Shown piece by piece: positions 1 to 10,582 of a DNA stretch of 64,000 bases (position 1 is the stretch's first letter; each line of letters starts with the position of its first letter). The DNA comes from Paraburkholderia agricolaris (GTDB lineage: Bacteria > Pseudomonadota > Gammaproteobacteria > Burkholderiales > Burkholderiaceae). The stretch covers positions 1,736,001 through 1,800,000 of the forward strand of contig NZ_QPER01000001.1 in the NCBI RefSeq assembly GCF_009455635.1, read 5' to 3'. The translations under genes and the position numbers were made by a program. Under the pieces are notes generated by a model. The model saw only the letters and a list, made by a program, of their open reading frames with translations. It searched no databases and was not told the DNA's origin.

Positions 1-1
1 C

Positions 2-379
2 AACAACATGGGTGGCTACTATCGCCGGCACCATCTGGTCTGGCGTGGCGATCTCTTTCTCGGCAGTTGGCGCGAGTCGGAAAATTTCATTCTCGAAGTG
101 GATGGCGAGCCGATCGGCGTGCTGCGCATCACGCAAGAAGGAGATTCGCTGCACATCCGCGACGTGCAGATTGCCGAAGGGCATCGGCGGCTTGGCGCCG
201 GCACGTATCTGCTCGACATGTCGCATCAGTGGGCGCGCGAGCGCGGGCTACGCGAGTTGCAGTTGCGCGTGTTCGTCGACAATCCTGCCGCGCGGCTGTA
301 TCAGCGCAAGGGGTATAAGCTAACCGGGCCGCGTCTCGCGCAACTCGGCGCGATCCGTCATCTGGCGCGGCGCGTCTGA
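2..379 (+). CDS. GNAT family N-acetyltransferase (5' end outside window)
   Basis: This is the C-terminal part of a GNAT-fold acetyltransferase, which would move an acetyl group from acetyl-CoA to an amine; the substrate is unknown. The reading frame is open to the window edge, so the ATG at position 8 may be internal. The acetyl-CoA pyrophosphate-binding loop is visible as EGHRRLGAGTYLL (R-x-x-G-x-G/A). It is followed by the typical NPAARLYQRKGY motif that closes the fold. The family is usually about 150 residues long; about 126 are present here. It converges on the AraC gene with only 32 nt between the two stop codons. No terminator hairpin is visible in that gap. Confidence 0.85.
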   Translation, partial: NNMGGYYRRHHLVWRGDLFLGSWRESENFILEVDGEPIGVLRITQEGDSLHIRDVQIAEGHRRLGAGTYLLDMSHQWARERGLRELQLRVFVDNPAARLYQRKGYKLTGPRLAQLGAIRHLARRV

Positions 380-411
380 CGCATTGCCGCGAGCGGTTAT
401 TCCGTACACCG

Positions 412-1284
412 TCACTTCTGCGCGGTCTCTTCGTCCGCTTCCGAAGCAGCACTGCTAGCTGCGCTTTCCACGCGGTGCTCGGCGCCACGCTCGATGAACG
501 CGCGTGGACTTGCGCCGAATGCTCGCCGGAACATTGCCGAGAACGCGCTCTGACTCTGGTAGCCCAGTTCTTGCGCGACGTGTGAAAGCGGCCGCCCTTG
601 ACTCAATAGCGGAATCGCACGCGCGAGAATGGCCTGCTGCCGCCATTGCGAAAAACTCACGCCTAACTCCTGACGAAACAACCGGGCGATCGTGCGCGTA
701 CTCGCACCGACGCTCGATGCCCATTGTTCGAGCGAGTCGCCGTTCGTCGGGTCGGCGATCACGGCCTCGCACAGTGCGCGCAAGCGCTTCTCGTTGGGCA
801 TCGGCACCGATAGCGGCAGCGGCTCGGAGCGCGTCAGCTCGTCGAGCGCGAGCGCGCCTAGCAGCTGCTCGCGTGTCGCTGAAATGCCGGGTGTGTCGAG
901 CGCGGCGATGACTTCGCGCAGCAGATTCGATACTTCAACCACGCGCGGGCTATCCAGTCCGGCCGGGACCGTGCTTTCGGTAATGTAGAGCGTGCGCAGA
1001 AACGCGTCTTCGATCGCGACCACTTCGTGCGTCACATGCGGTGGCACCCAGATTGCCCGGGATGGCGGCACCATCCATGTTGTGCCGGTTGTCGCAACCC
1101 GCAGCACCCCACGCGACGCATAGGCCACCTGCGCCCACGCATGCGTGTGTCGCGCGATACGCCAGCCCGACGGCATCAGCCGTGAGCGTACGCGAATCGG
1201 ATGCGATTGCGTCGGCTGGAATTCGGGCGGAATGTCGGCGAAGGGGGTGTTGCTCAACGGGTCCGGGTCAGTGGACGAATTCAT
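412..1284 (-). CDS. AraC family transcriptional regulator
   Basis: A 290-residue regulator with an N-terminal cupin-like sensor region (about residues 30-110, with the RHTHAWAQ His cluster) and a C-terminal double helix-turn-helix (about 185-270). The second helix carries the usual VAQELGYQSQSAFSAMFRRAFG signature, where GY.s.saFs..F+ is typical of AraC proteins. The Ala/Ser/Glu-rich tail after residue 270 looks disordered. The arrangement resembles the NimR/YeaM-like subgroup that often controls a neighbouring efflux gene, but no such gene is visible here. It is divergent from rraA across 222 nt. Its effector and targets cannot be told from the sequence. Confidence 0.88.
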   Translation of the reverse strand: MNSSTDPDPLSNTPFADIPPEFQPTQSHPIRVRSRLMPSGWRIARHTHAWAQVAYASRGVLRVATTGTTWMVPPSRAIWVPPHVTHEVVAIEDAFLRTLYITESTVPAGLDSPRVVEVSNLLREVIAALDTPGISATREQLLGALALDELTRSEPLPLSVPMPNEKRLRALCEAVIADPTNGDSLEQWASSVGASTRTIARLFRQELGVSFSQWRQQAILARAIPLLSQGRPLSHVAQELGYQSQSAFSAMFRRAFGASPRAFIERGAEHRVESAASSAASEADEETAQK

Positions 1285-1506
1285 ATTGAAGATCGATCCA
1301 AGGGATGGAACTCAAATAAAGCAGCGCCTGCGAACACGTGGAACCCATGAGCATGGGGCGCCCAGGCACCGCACCTTCGTGCGCGGACCCTGGCGTGCGG
1401 CCCCGGCGGTACGGGCTCAAAATTACCGCGGGCTTCTCATTGTAGGTGTTGCGTCGGAATTGACGTTGCATAATGTCCCGATTGCACGGATTCCGAGGAG
1501 AACCCC

Positions 1507-2001
1507 ATGAGCTTCGCTACCGCCGACTTGTGCGACGCGCACGAGGACCTACTGGCGCTGGGCACGTTGCGTGTGCTCGAGCCGGTCTTTCATCTCTTCA
1601 GCCGTGCCGAGAGTTTCAGCGGCGAGGCGGTGACGCTCAAGGTGTTCGAAGACAACGCGCTCGTGCGCGCCACGCTCGAGGAGAAGGGCGCCGGCCGGGT
1701 GCTGGTGGTCGACGGCGGCGGCAGTCTGCGTTGCGCGCTGGTAGGCGGCAACCTCGCGCAAATTGCCGAGCAGAACGGCTGGGCGGGCATCGTGCTGAAC
1801 GGCTGCGTGCGCGATACGCTGGAGCTCAACGAAATCAACGTCGGGGTGGCGGCGCTGGCGACCTGCCCGCGGCGTGGTCAGAAACTCGGCACCGGTGAAC
1901 GCGACGTGCCGGTGCAATTGCCGGGCGCGTTGGTGCGTCCGGGCGAGTGGATCTATGCGGATATCGACGGCGTGCTGGTGGCGAGCGCGCCGCTGAACTG
2001 A
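1507..2001 (+). CDS. rraA: RraA family protein (RNase E regulator / HMG aldolase fold)
   Basis: At 164 residues this matches the usual RraA length. The core has [17 protein letters not shown] followed by [14 protein letters not shown], the glycine-rich ring and Arg-Asp pair shared by RraA and 4-hydroxy-4-methyl-2-oxoglutarate aldolases. In Escherichia coli RraA binds RNase E and lowers its activity; some homologues are metal-dependent class II aldolases instead. Sequence reading alone does not settle which activity applies. The ATG at 1507 has a GAGGAGA Shine-Dalgarno just upstream. The next gene starts 55 nt downstream on the same strand, so co-transcription is likely. Confidence 0.9.
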   Translation: MSFATADLCDAHEDLLALGTLRVLEPVFHLFSRAESFSGEAVTLKVFEDNALVRATLEEKGAGRVLVVDGGGSLRCALVGGNLAQIAEQNGWAGIVLNGCVRDTLELNEINVGVAALATCPRRGQKLGTGERDVPVQLPGALVRPGEWIYADIDGVLVASAPLN

Positions 2002-2056
2002 AGCGCCGGCGTCAGCCGGGGCGAGCCGAATTCATCATCAAGGAGAGCAAACGACG

Positions 2057-2458
2057 ATGCAGACCGTTTTTGTATATGGCACGTTGCGTGCCGGCGAAGT
2101 GAATGACCTCAGAGAGGCTGCCGCGCGCAACGAAATCGCCGAGCCGAATCTGCTCGGCACGGCCACGGTGCGCGGCCATCTGTTCGACTTCGGCCTGTAT
2201 CCAGGTCTGGTGGTCGACGAAGCGGGCGTAGACGTCACGGGCGATGTCTACGAAATCGACGATGAACTGGTCGCGGTGCTCGATGAGATCGAAGCGGTGT
2301 ATCCTGGCGTCGAAGATCGTTTCCTCGCCCGGGAAGTGATGGTGAAAGTAGACGGCAACGTCGTGAACTGCCGTTTCTATCCGGTCTCGCCCAATGCGGT
2401 GAAGGGCCTGCCGGAAATCAGATCGGGCGATTGGGTCGAGTATCGCAGCACGCGCTGA
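2057..2458 (+). CDS. Gamma-glutamylcyclotransferase (AIG2/YtfP-like) family protein
   Basis: A 133-residue protein beginning with the family's nucleotide-fold-like signature VYGTLRAGEVND. The later VAVLDEIEAVYPG segment contains the acidic residues expected to act as the general acid/base. Family members include gamma-glutamylamine cyclotransferases, which release 5-oxoproline from glutamyl amines, and many uncharacterised YtfP-type proteins. The ATG at 2057 is preceded by AAGGAGAGC. It sits directly behind rraA and ends before the aceB terminator, which points the other way. The exact substrate is unknown. Confidence 0.85.
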   Translation: MQTVFVYGTLRAGEVNDLREAAARNEIAEPNLLGTATVRGHLFDFGLYPGLVVDEAGVDVTGDVYEIDDELVAVLDEIEAVYPGVEDRFLAREVMVKVDGNVVNCRFYPVSPNAVKGLPEIRSGDWVEYRSTR

Positions 2459-2534
2459 GAGACGGCATCGCCGGCCTTCGGCGAGTGCACCACGAGTACG
2501 TAGCCAACGCATGGCGAGCACTTCGCGTGCGCAT

Positions 2535-2572
2535 AAAAAAACGGCCCGGCAGGCATGCGCCTGTCGGGCCGT
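2535..2572 (-). terminator. Intrinsic terminator of aceB
   Basis: A 14-bp stem (2541-2554 with 2559-2572, one G-T wobble) encloses a 4-nt loop and, read on the minus strand, runs into seven Ts (2541-2535). It lies about 110 nt beyond the aceB stop codon. Confidence 0.85.
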
Positions 2573-2680
2573 CCGGTCGGTCAGCCTTGCGACCCGGGCC
2601 GCTCTTTCATCTTGCGTGGCTGGTGAAAGCGGGCCTGGTACGACGTCGTTATTGCTGATGCCTGAGGCGGCCTGGATGCC

Positions 2681-4291
2681 TCAGATTTCTTCGTACAGCG
2701 GCAGCGTCAGAAAGTCGGTGAATTGTTCCGACGTCGACATTTCGTCGAAGATTTGCGCTGCGCGATCGTACGGCTTCGTATCGCCGCCGACGGCCTGCTT
2801 CACCTTGTCGAGCTCTTCTGCCGACAAGGCACGCACCAGTTCCGCCGTGACCTTGCGGCCGTCTTCGAGCTTGCCCTTCGGCGAGCGAATCCATTGCCAC
2901 ACTTGCGAGCGCGAGATTTCCGCGGTGGCGGCGTCTTCCATCAGGTTGTGAATCGGCACGCAGCCATTGCCCGCGAGCCACGAACCCAGGTAGTGAATGC
3001 CGACGTTGATGTTGTTGCGCAGACCACCTTCGGTGATCGGCGTTTCCGGGCGGAAGTCCGTCAGGTCGGACGCTGTGACGAGCACGTCGTCGCGTTGCTT
3101 GCCGATCTGGTTCGGCTTGTCGCCGAGCACCTTGACGAATTCTTCCATCGCGATCGGCACGAGACCCGGGTGCGCCACCCAGCCGCCGTCGTAACCGTCG
3201 CCGGCATCGCGTGCCTTGTCCGAGCGCACACCGCCCATGGCCTTGTCGTTTGCTGCCGGATCGTTCTTGATCGGAATCAGCGCGCTCATACCGCCGATTG
3301 CCGGGGCGTTGCGACGATGGCAGGTCTTCAGCAGCAGCAGCGCGTAGGCACGCATGAACGGTGAAGTCATGGTGATCTGCGAGCGGTCGGCGAGGCAGAA
3401 ATCGCGGTCGCTCTTGAACTTCTTGATTGCCGAGAAGATGTAGTCCCAACGGCCGGCGTTCAGACCCGAGCTATGCTCGCGCAACTCGTACAGGATTTCG
3501 TCCATTTCGAACGCGGCAACAATCGTTTCGATCAGCACGGTCGCGCGAATCGTGCCGCGCGGCACGCCCACGGCTTCCTGTGCGGCGAGGAAGATGTCGT
3601 TCCACAGGCGCGCTTCGAGGTGGCTTTCCATCTTCGGCAGATAGAAGTAGGGCGCCGTGCCGCGCGCGACCTGTTCCTTCGCGTTGTGAACCATGAAGAG
3701 CGCGAAATCGAAGATGCCGCCGCAGACGCGCTTGCCGTCCACCGTCACATGCTTTTCGTCCAGGTGCCAGCCGCGCGGACGCACGATCAGCGTGGCGATC
3801 TTGTCGTTCAGCGTGTACGACTTGCCATTCTGTTCAAGCGAAATCGTGCGGCGCACCGCGTCCTTCAGATTGATATGGCCGGTAATCTGGTTATCCCAGC
3901 TCGGCGCATTCGAATCTTCGAAGTCGGTCATGTACGAATCCGCGCCCGAATTCAGCGCGTTGATGATCATCTTGCGTTCGACCGGACCGGTAATTTCCAC
4001 GCGGCGGCATTGCAGATCTTGCGGCAGCGGTGCGATCTTCCAGTCGCCTTCACGCACGTTCTTCGTTTCGGCGAGGAAGTCCGGACGCTCACCGGCGTCG
4101 AGCCGTTTGGTGCGCTCGACGCGCGCCTGCAGGAGTTGCTGCCGGCGTGGTTCAAACGTGCGATGCAGCGCGGCGACAAGCTCAAGCGCTTCGCGGGTGA
4201 GGATTGCTTCATAGCCCGGCTTGATCTCAGCCGTGATTTCCATGCCCTGCGGCAACTGCAGTGAGGACTGCGATGACAGCGGATTCGCCAT
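2681..4291 (-). CDS. aceB: Malate synthase A
   Basis: Condenses glyoxylate with acetyl-CoA to give malate, the second step of the glyoxylate shunt. From the ATG at 4291 the protein has 536 residues, the normal length of the A isoform. That start has AAGGAGAAACC directly upstream; an in-frame extension to 4378 exists but lacks a ribosome site and overlaps the HAD gene. Recognisable blocks are the TLIVRPRGWHLDEKH region with the catalytic Arg, the REHSSGLNAGRWDYIFS family signature, and GGMSALIPIKND. It lies downstream of a HAD gene on the same strand, with 83 nt between them. The partner gene aceA is 2.9 kb away on the same strand. Confidence 0.97.
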   Translation of the reverse strand: MANPLSSQSSLQLPQGMEITAEIKPGYEAILTREALELVAALHRTFEPRRQQLLQARVERTKRLDAGERPDFLAETKNVREGDWKIAPLPQDLQCRRVEITGPVERKMIINALNSGADSYMTDFEDSNAPSWDNQITGHINLKDAVRRTISLEQNGKSYTLNDKIATLIVRPRGWHLDEKHVTVDGKRVCGGIFDFALFMVHNAKEQVARGTAPYFYLPKMESHLEARLWNDIFLAAQEAVGVPRGTIRATVLIETIVAAFEMDEILYELREHSSGLNAGRWDYIFSAIKKFKSDRDFCLADRSQITMTSPFMRAYALLLLKTCHRRNAPAIGGMSALIPIKNDPAANDKAMGGVRSDKARDAGDGYDGGWVAHPGLVPIAMEEFVKVLGDKPNQIGKQRDDVLVTASDLTDFRPETPITEGGLRNNINVGIHYLGSWLAGNGCVPIHNLMEDAATAEISRSQVWQWIRSPKGKLEDGRKVTAELVRALSAEELDKVKQAVGGDTKPYDRAAQIFDEMSTSEQFTDFLTLPLYEEI

Positions 4292-4374
4292 GGTTTCTCC
4301 TTGGTCGGTCAGATTGCAAAGGTGCAAATGTTGAGATGCGCTTGAATTGCGTCGTGGAATCCAGGCAGTAGCCG

Positions 4375-5223
4375 TCATGCGCCAGGGCTGTGGCGCGTAC
4401 GGCTGCCGCCGGGATTGCCGGTGCCGCTATTGCGGTTGGGCGACGCGAGAGACTGCAAAAAAGCGAGCAGATCGTTCATGCCTCCGCCCGCGCCGTGCGG
4501 CGTAACGCCCAGTTCTTCGGCTGGTGCGTTTTGCCGGTTAAGCCAGAAAGTGGTGAAGCCGAACCAGCTCGCGCCAGCCACGTCCCAGCCGTTCGACGAC
4601 ACAAAGACGATCTCGCGCGGCTCGGCGCCGAAGGCTTGTGTGCCGAGCGAGTAGGCCGCGGGCGAGGGTTTGTACGCGCGTACGGTATCGACGGACAGAA
4701 CATGGTCGAACAGGCGTGTCATGCCGGCGCTCTTCACGGCAATGTCGAGCATTTGCGGATTGCCGTTCGAGAGGATCGCGAGACCGGGCGTTGCCGTTGC
4801 CCCCAGCCCGGTTTTGCCGCCCGCAGGCGCAGGCGTGGAGGCGGACAATGACGACGGTGCGTCGCGCAACTGGCGCAGCGCGGGGACGGCATCGGGAAAA
4901 GCGGACAGGCACGCGTATTCGTCCATCAGACGCTTTTCCGCCGCGCGGCCCAGCGTGAGGTGCAGTTTCTTGGCGGCGAAGCGCAAGGCGTCGAGCGTGA
5001 TGTCCCAGAACGGCCGGTAGTGCAGGCCCGGTGCACCGGCCGGATCGGCGAGCGTGCGCAACTGCGTGTATTCGATCTGTTTCTGGCGCCACAACTGCGA
5101 AAGCGCGTCGCCCTGGCCCGGGAACATCTGCTCCGCGGCAGCGATCACCGAGTGCACGTCGAAAAGCGTGCCGTAGGCGTCGAAAATCACTGCTTTGGGG
5201 AAAGGTGTCGTTGTGGCCGACAT
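4375..5223 (-). CDS. Haloacid dehalogenase, type II (HAD superfamily)
   Basis: A 282-residue HAD-fold hydrolase. Motif I FDAYGTLFDVHS puts the nucleophile Asp at residue 15. Motif II is LAILSNGNP, motif III the Lys in RAYKPSPAAY, and motif IV SSNGWDVAGASWFG; the SSNGWD block is typical of L-2-haloacid dehalogenases. The ATG at 5223 is chosen because GGAG lies just upstream, while the ATG at 5238 has no such site. Unusually, a Ser/Pro/Ala/Gly-rich insert of about 25 residues separates the cap domain from the LAILSNG strand, and the tail is also low-complexity. It is divergent from the LysR gene and upstream of aceB. Since 2-haloacid dehalogenases release glycolate or lactate, a link to the glyoxylate pathway is possible but is inference. 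Confidence 0.9.
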   Translation of the reverse strand: MSATTTPFPKAVIFDAYGTLFDVHSVIAAAEQMFPGQGDALSQLWRQKQIEYTQLRTLADPAGAPGLHYRPFWDITLDALRFAAKKLHLTLGRAAEKRLMDEYACLSAFPDAVPALRQLRDAPSSLSASTPAPAGGKTGLGATATPGLAILSNGNPQMLDIAVKSAGMTRLFDHVLSVDTVRAYKPSPAAYSLGTQAFGAEPREIVFVSSNGWDVAGASWFGFTTFWLNRQNAPAEELGVTPHGAGGGMNDLLAFLQSLASPNRNSGTGNPGGSRTRHSPGA

Positions 5224-5396
5224 TGCCGTGCACTCCATTAGAGGTCAGGACGGATTGTATTAGTGATGCTATGCGCTAAAAAAGAGGCTAAATATCACTT
5301 GATCTTTTACTTTCATGCACCTAATCTGACGCGCACCGACCACTTTCCCGCGCAGCTCCAGACGACTTCCTTTGGGGCGTTGCGGCTTCGCTGCCC

Positions 5397-6299
5397 ATGG
5401 ACCGTTTCAAGCAGATCGAAACTTTCGTTACCGTCGCGGCCAAGGGCAGCCTGTCTGCTGCGGCGCTCGCCGAAGGCGTCGCGCCCGCCATCATTGGCCG
5501 CCGTATCGATGCGCTGGAAGAACGCCTCGGCGTCAAACTGCTGGTACGCACTACCCGAAAGATCACGCTGACCTTCGAAGGCTCGGCGTTTCTCGAGGAT
5601 TGCCAGCGCGTCATTCACGACATGCAGAACGCCGAAGCCAGCGTGTCGGCGGGGGGCGTGAAGGCGAGCGGCCATTTGCGGTTGTCGGCGCCAGCCGGGT
5701 TTGGACGCAGACATGTTGCGCCGTTGGTCCCTGCCTTCACCGTCGCCCATCCGGATGTGTCGATTACGCTCGACCTGTCCGACCGGCTGGTTGATCTCGT
5801 CAACGAGGGGTTCGACTGCGCCGTGCGTTTGGGGGAGTTGCCGGATTCGTCTCTGGTGTCGCTCAAGCTTGGCGAGAACCGCCGCGTGTGTGTGGCTTCG
5901 CCGTCGTATCTGAGCCGGCGCGGCTCGCCGCACACATTGGCCGATCTCGCGCACCACAACTGCCTGGCGCTTGGTGCGAGTGCCAATCAGCAACGTGGCT
6001 GGATGTTTCAGCAGGGCGACAAGGTCGTGTCGATCAAGGTGTCCGGCACGATGGAATGCTCGGATGGCGCCGTGCTGCACGAGTGGTGCCTTGAGGGTTA
6101 CGGGCTCGCATGGCGTTCCTGGTGGGAGGTCGGCACGGATATCGCGGCCGGGCGCCTCGTCAGCGTGCTCGACGAGTTCGCCGCGCCGCCGATCGGTATC
6201 CATGCGGTGTTTCCGCAACGCCGGCATTTGCCGCTGCGGGTGCGTCTGTTTCTGGACTTTCTCAAGCATACGTACGGCCATCCTGATTACTGGAACTGA
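5397..6299 (+). CDS. LysR family transcriptional regulator
   Basis: A 300-residue LysR-type regulator. The N-terminal winged helix-turn-helix covers about residues 1-60 (FVTVAAKGSLSAAALAEG then RRIDALEERLGVKLLVRTTR). The rest is the periplasmic-binding-protein-like effector domain, with the usual GHLRLSAPAGFGRRHVAPLV entry strand. It is transcribed away from the HAD-aceB pair across 173 nt, the classic arrangement for a LysR protein controlling a divergent target, so HAD/aceB are the likely first targets (inference). No palindromic T-N11-A box was identified with confidence. Effector unknown. Confidence 0.93.
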   Translation: MDRFKQIETFVTVAAKGSLSAAALAEGVAPAIIGRRIDALEERLGVKLLVRTTRKITLTFEGSAFLEDCQRVIHDMQNAEASVSAGGVKASGHLRLSAPAGFGRRHVAPLVPAFTVAHPDVSITLDLSDRLVDLVNEGFDCAVRLGELPDSSLVSLKLGENRRVCVASPSYLSRRGSPHTLADLAHHNCLALGASANQQRGWMFQQGDKVVSIKVSGTMECSDGAVLHEWCLEGYGLAWRSWWEVGTDIAAGRLVSVLDEFAAPPIGIHAVFPQRRHLPLRVRLFLDFLKHTYGHPDYWN

Positions 6300-6499
6300 C
6301 GCCGACCGGGATGCCGCATAGGTGCAACGTTGCGCTATTGCCCCCGCACTATCCGTGCAGCGGGTTTCCGATATGCGGACAGACCCGCACGACGGCCTTG
6401 AGCTCATTTCTGCGACCTACAATCGATTGGAGCGGCTTCTATACCGAGCCTCGTGGGACGCTGACGCCGCGCTGCGCGAAGCCGGCGACGGAGGGCATC

Positions 6500-6934
6500 A
6501 TGTTCAGGCACATCCTGGTTCCGACCGATGGTTCAGACCTGTCGCGCAAAGCGATAGACGGCGCCATCGATCTCGCGCAGGCGGTGGGCGCTCGCGTTAC
6601 CGCCTACGCCTGTCTGCCGCAATATCCGTACTCGCCGTTCTCCGACGTGGTGATCGAGCCGCCGGTCGAGTTTTTGCAGCGCAGCGAACGTGAAGCACGG
6701 GTGCATCTGCGGGAAGTGGAACTGGCCGCGTGCCGTGTCGGTGTCGCGTTCGACAGCCACACCAGCGTGCATCCGGCGCCGTATCTCGGCATCATCGAAG
6801 CCGCGGAGCAGGGTGGCTGCGATGTGATTTTCATGGCTTCGCATGGGCGGCGCGGTCTCGGCAGTCTGCTGATTGGCAGCGAGACGCAACGGGTCCTGAC
6901 GCATACGAAGATTCCAGTGATCGTGTACCGCTAA
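6500..6934 (+). CDS. Universal stress protein (UspA family)
   Basis: A 144-residue single Usp domain. The start strand HILVPTDGSDLSRKA and the ATP-binding G-x2-G-x9-G-S/T pattern (ASHGRRGLGSLLIGSETQRVL region) are both present, so this is an ATP-binding type. The ATG at 6500 follows GGAGGG; upstream in-frame sequence is non-coding in character. It lies between the LysR regulator and aceA, which reads towards it from the other strand. Usp proteins typically accumulate on growth arrest or carbon limitation, consistent with a glyoxylate-shunt neighbourhood, though this is association only. Confidence 0.93.
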   Translation: MFRHILVPTDGSDLSRKAIDGAIDLAQAVGARVTAYACLPQYPYSPFSDVVIEPPVEFLQRSEREARVHLREVELAACRVGVAFDSHTSVHPAPYLGIIEAAEQGGCDVIFMASHGRRGLGSLLIGSETQRVLTHTKIPVIVYR

Positions 6935-6974
6935 GCGGCCTGCGCACGATTCGCATCGCTGACAGGCACGGCGT

Positions 6975-7006
6975 AAAAAAACGCGCCGGCGATGAGGCCG
7001 GCGCGT
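6975..7006 (-). terminator. Intrinsic terminator, likely for aceA
   Basis: A perfect 10-bp stem (6981-6990 with 6997-7006) and 6-nt loop are followed on the minus strand by seven Ts (6981-6975). It lies 190 nt past the aceA stop, and the plus-strand side has no T tract, so it is assigned to aceA rather than to the Usp gene. Confidence 0.75.
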
Positions 7007-7196
7007 CCTGTGTTCGCCGCACAATGCATTGCGCTGGCTTTGTCTCCACTGCCGCCATCACTTCCAGATTTCAACCATCAGGACAGACGGCGTACTCCAG
7101 CCCTGATGGCGCCTTCAGTCCTCCCTGAGGGCGGCCCTCTAGCGGGGCCGCTTTGTCGTCTGCCTTGCCGTTTCCGCGATCAGACCGCTGGATGCC

Positions 7197-8501
<1,305 letters not shown>

Positions 8502-8953
8502 GGTGTGCTCCTTGGTTGCCTGTAATGGATGGGGTGACTCTCTGTCTTCGTCGAAGCGCTTGGCCGCTTGAGGCGTTTCGTTTCGTGAAGTCTTATATAA
8601 GAGTCTAGGCAAATCGATTGTCGCGCAATAGCAGGCAGGGAGCGTTTTTTGAATATTTATTTTTATTTAAAATCAATCGCTTGAGAACGACATTCCGCAT
8701 TAAGAAACGTCTTTTTCCATCTTGCAATAGGGCGTCTTGTGCCGTGCAGCACGATTTTTTACGACGCAAAAAAATTTTCCACATCGTGAAATATTGGCGG
8801 TCGCCGAAGTACGGACGAAAAAAAACCGGTGCCTGAGCACCGGTTTCTTCTGACCGACGGACGGCATGGAGGCCATCCGGGTCATTTCAGGCCGCCTTAC
8901 GCACTGAATGAGCTGCGTGAATGCGCTTGCCTGATGATTACTGGGTCGCTTGT
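8502..8953. other. Intergenic region upstream of aceA
   Basis: A 452-nt gap. Positions 8640-8820 are markedly AT-rich against the surrounding GC-rich DNA, with runs of A and T. This fits an aceA promoter and regulatory region plus the terminator of the helicase gene at 8818-8846. A TATATAA element lies at about 8594-8600, but I could not place a well-spaced -35 box for it. No coding sequence is supported here. Confidence 0.6.
8818..8846 (-). terminator. Intrinsic terminator of the DEAD-box helicase gene
   Basis: A perfect 10-bp stem (8823-8832 with 8837-8846) and CTGA loop are followed on the minus strand by eight Ts. It is placed 108 nt after the helicase stop codon. Confidence 0.85.
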
Positions 8954-10579
8954 TTAGCTACCGCGACGCGCCGTACGCGGACCGTCGCTGCGGCGTGCGC
9001 CGTAGCCGCCGTCACGCGAACCGCCGCCGAAGCCGCCTTCACGTGAACCGCCGCCAGCCGACTTGCCGGCCCAGCCACCACCATTGCCGCTACCGCTGCG
9101 CGAACCGCCGCCGTTACCAGCCGGCTTGCCGGCGCCGCTGCCGCTACCGAAGCGACGGCCACCGCCATTGCCACCGCCCGGACGGCCACGGCCGCCAAAG
9201 CCAGGACGGCCACCGCCCGACGGAGCCGACTTGCGCGGCTCGAAGCCTGCGACGACGTTGACCGGCAGCGGGGTGCGCACGAAACGCTCGATGCGCTTGA
9301 GCGCGCCTTGTTCCGCGTGGTGCACGAGGCTCACTGCGATACCCGAGCGGCCAGCACGGCCGGTACGGCCGATACGGTGCACGTAGTCTTCAGCGAACTT
9401 CGGCAGGTCGTAGTTGAACACGTGCGTGATGCCCGGGATGTCGATACCACGAGCCGCGACGTCCGTTGCCACCAGCACGCGCACACGACGCTCGCGCAAT
9501 GCCTTGATGGTGCGGTTACGCGCGCCTTGCGGCAGATCGCCGTGCAAAGCAGCCGATTCGAAACCGGCGTCGGCCAGACGGCCAGCCAGTTGGTCAGCGT
9601 CCATCTTGGTTGCCGTGAAGACGATAGCCTGGTCGAGGCCTTCGTCACGCAGCAGATGGTCGAGCAGACGATCCTTGTGATCGCGGTCGTCAACATAGTG
9701 GACGGTTTGCGCGATGTTGGTGCGTTGTTCGAGGCGTTGAACGATCTCGATACGTTCCGGATCCTTCAGCAGGCGGCCGGTCAGCGAACCGATCTTGCCG
9801 TCGAGCGTGGCCGAGAACAACATGGTTTGACGCGAAGCCGGCGTAGCCGCCACGATCGTTTCGATGTCTTCGATGAAGCCCATGTCGAGCATGCGGTCAG
9901 CTTCGTCGAGCACGAGGATCTGCAGTTGCGACAGATCGATGCGGCCGCGTTCCAGGTGGTCGATCAGACGGCCCGGCGTGGCAACCAGAATTTCCGGGTT
10001 CTTTGCCAGCAGCATCAGCTGTTGGCCGTAAGCGACGCCGCCCAGAATGCTGACGGTGCGCAGACGCTTGAGGTGCTTGCCGTACGTGGCAGCGGCGGTG
10101 GTGACCTGCATCGCGAGTTCGCGGGTCGGCGTCAGAACCAGCATGGTCGGACGGGCAACCGGTTGCGGGCGGCGCGTGCGGGCGCCGTCAGCCGGACGCG
10201 GTTCACGCGGTTGGCTGGCTTGCGCCTTTTGCAGTTGCGAGAAACGTTCGATCGCGGGCAGCATGAATGCGGCGGTCTTGCCCGAACCGGTCGGGCTCGA
10301 GACCAGCAGATCGCGGCCGGCGATGCCAGCGGGGATCGCGCGTTGCTGAACCGGAGTCGGGGTTTGATAGCCAGCGGCGGTCAGCGCGGAGACGACGTCC
10401 GGGGACAGACCGAGCGACGCGAACGACGGGCCGGCGGGCGCGGCGGCTTCTGCGGCGACAGCTTCCGGAGCGGCAGCGACGGCTGCGGCTTCTGCGGGTG
10501 CAACATTGCTGTCAACGAGACCGAGGGCTTGATCGGCGATGGCGTTCAACGGGCTGCTGGGGGTATTGCTCGAAGTCAT
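8954..10579 (-). CDS. DEAD-box ATP-dependent RNA helicase (RhlE-like)
   Basis: A 541-residue RNA helicase that should unwind structured RNA, probably in ribosome assembly or RNA decay. It has an Ala-rich N-terminal leader, a Q motif (YQTPTPVQQRAIP), Walker A SPTGSGKT, PTRELA, VLDEADRMLDMGF, the SAT motif and HRIGRTGRAGR, all intact. The last roughly 110 residues are Gly/Arg/Ser-rich with RGG-like repeats, a likely RNA-binding disordered tail. The ATG at 10579 is preceded by two copies of TACCAAGGATT, each holding an AAGGA ribosome site. The RhlE assignment rests on helicase-core layout and tail type; RhlB/CsdA relatives are less likely. Confidence 0.93.
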   Translation of the reverse strand: MTSSNTPSSPLNAIADQALGLVDSNVAPAEAAAVAAAPEAVAAEAAAPAGPSFASLGLSPDVVSALTAAGYQTPTPVQQRAIPAGIAGRDLLVSSPTGSGKTAAFMLPAIERFSQLQKAQASQPREPRPADGARTRRPQPVARPTMLVLTPTRELAMQVTTAAATYGKHLKRLRTVSILGGVAYGQQLMLLAKNPEILVATPGRLIDHLERGRIDLSQLQILVLDEADRMLDMGFIEDIETIVAATPASRQTMLFSATLDGKIGSLTGRLLKDPERIEIVQRLEQRTNIAQTVHYVDDRDHKDRLLDHLLRDEGLDQAIVFTATKMDADQLAGRLADAGFESAALHGDLPQGARNRTIKALRERRVRVLVATDVAARGIDIPGITHVFNYDLPKFAEDYVHRIGRTGRAGRSGIAVSLVHHAEQGALKRIERFVRTPLPVNVVAGFEPRKSAPSGGGRPGFGGRGRPGGGNGGGRRFGSGSGAGKPAGNGGGSRSGSGNGGGWAGKSAGGGSREGGFGGGSRDGGYGARRSDGPRTARRGS

Positions 10580-10582
10580 GAG

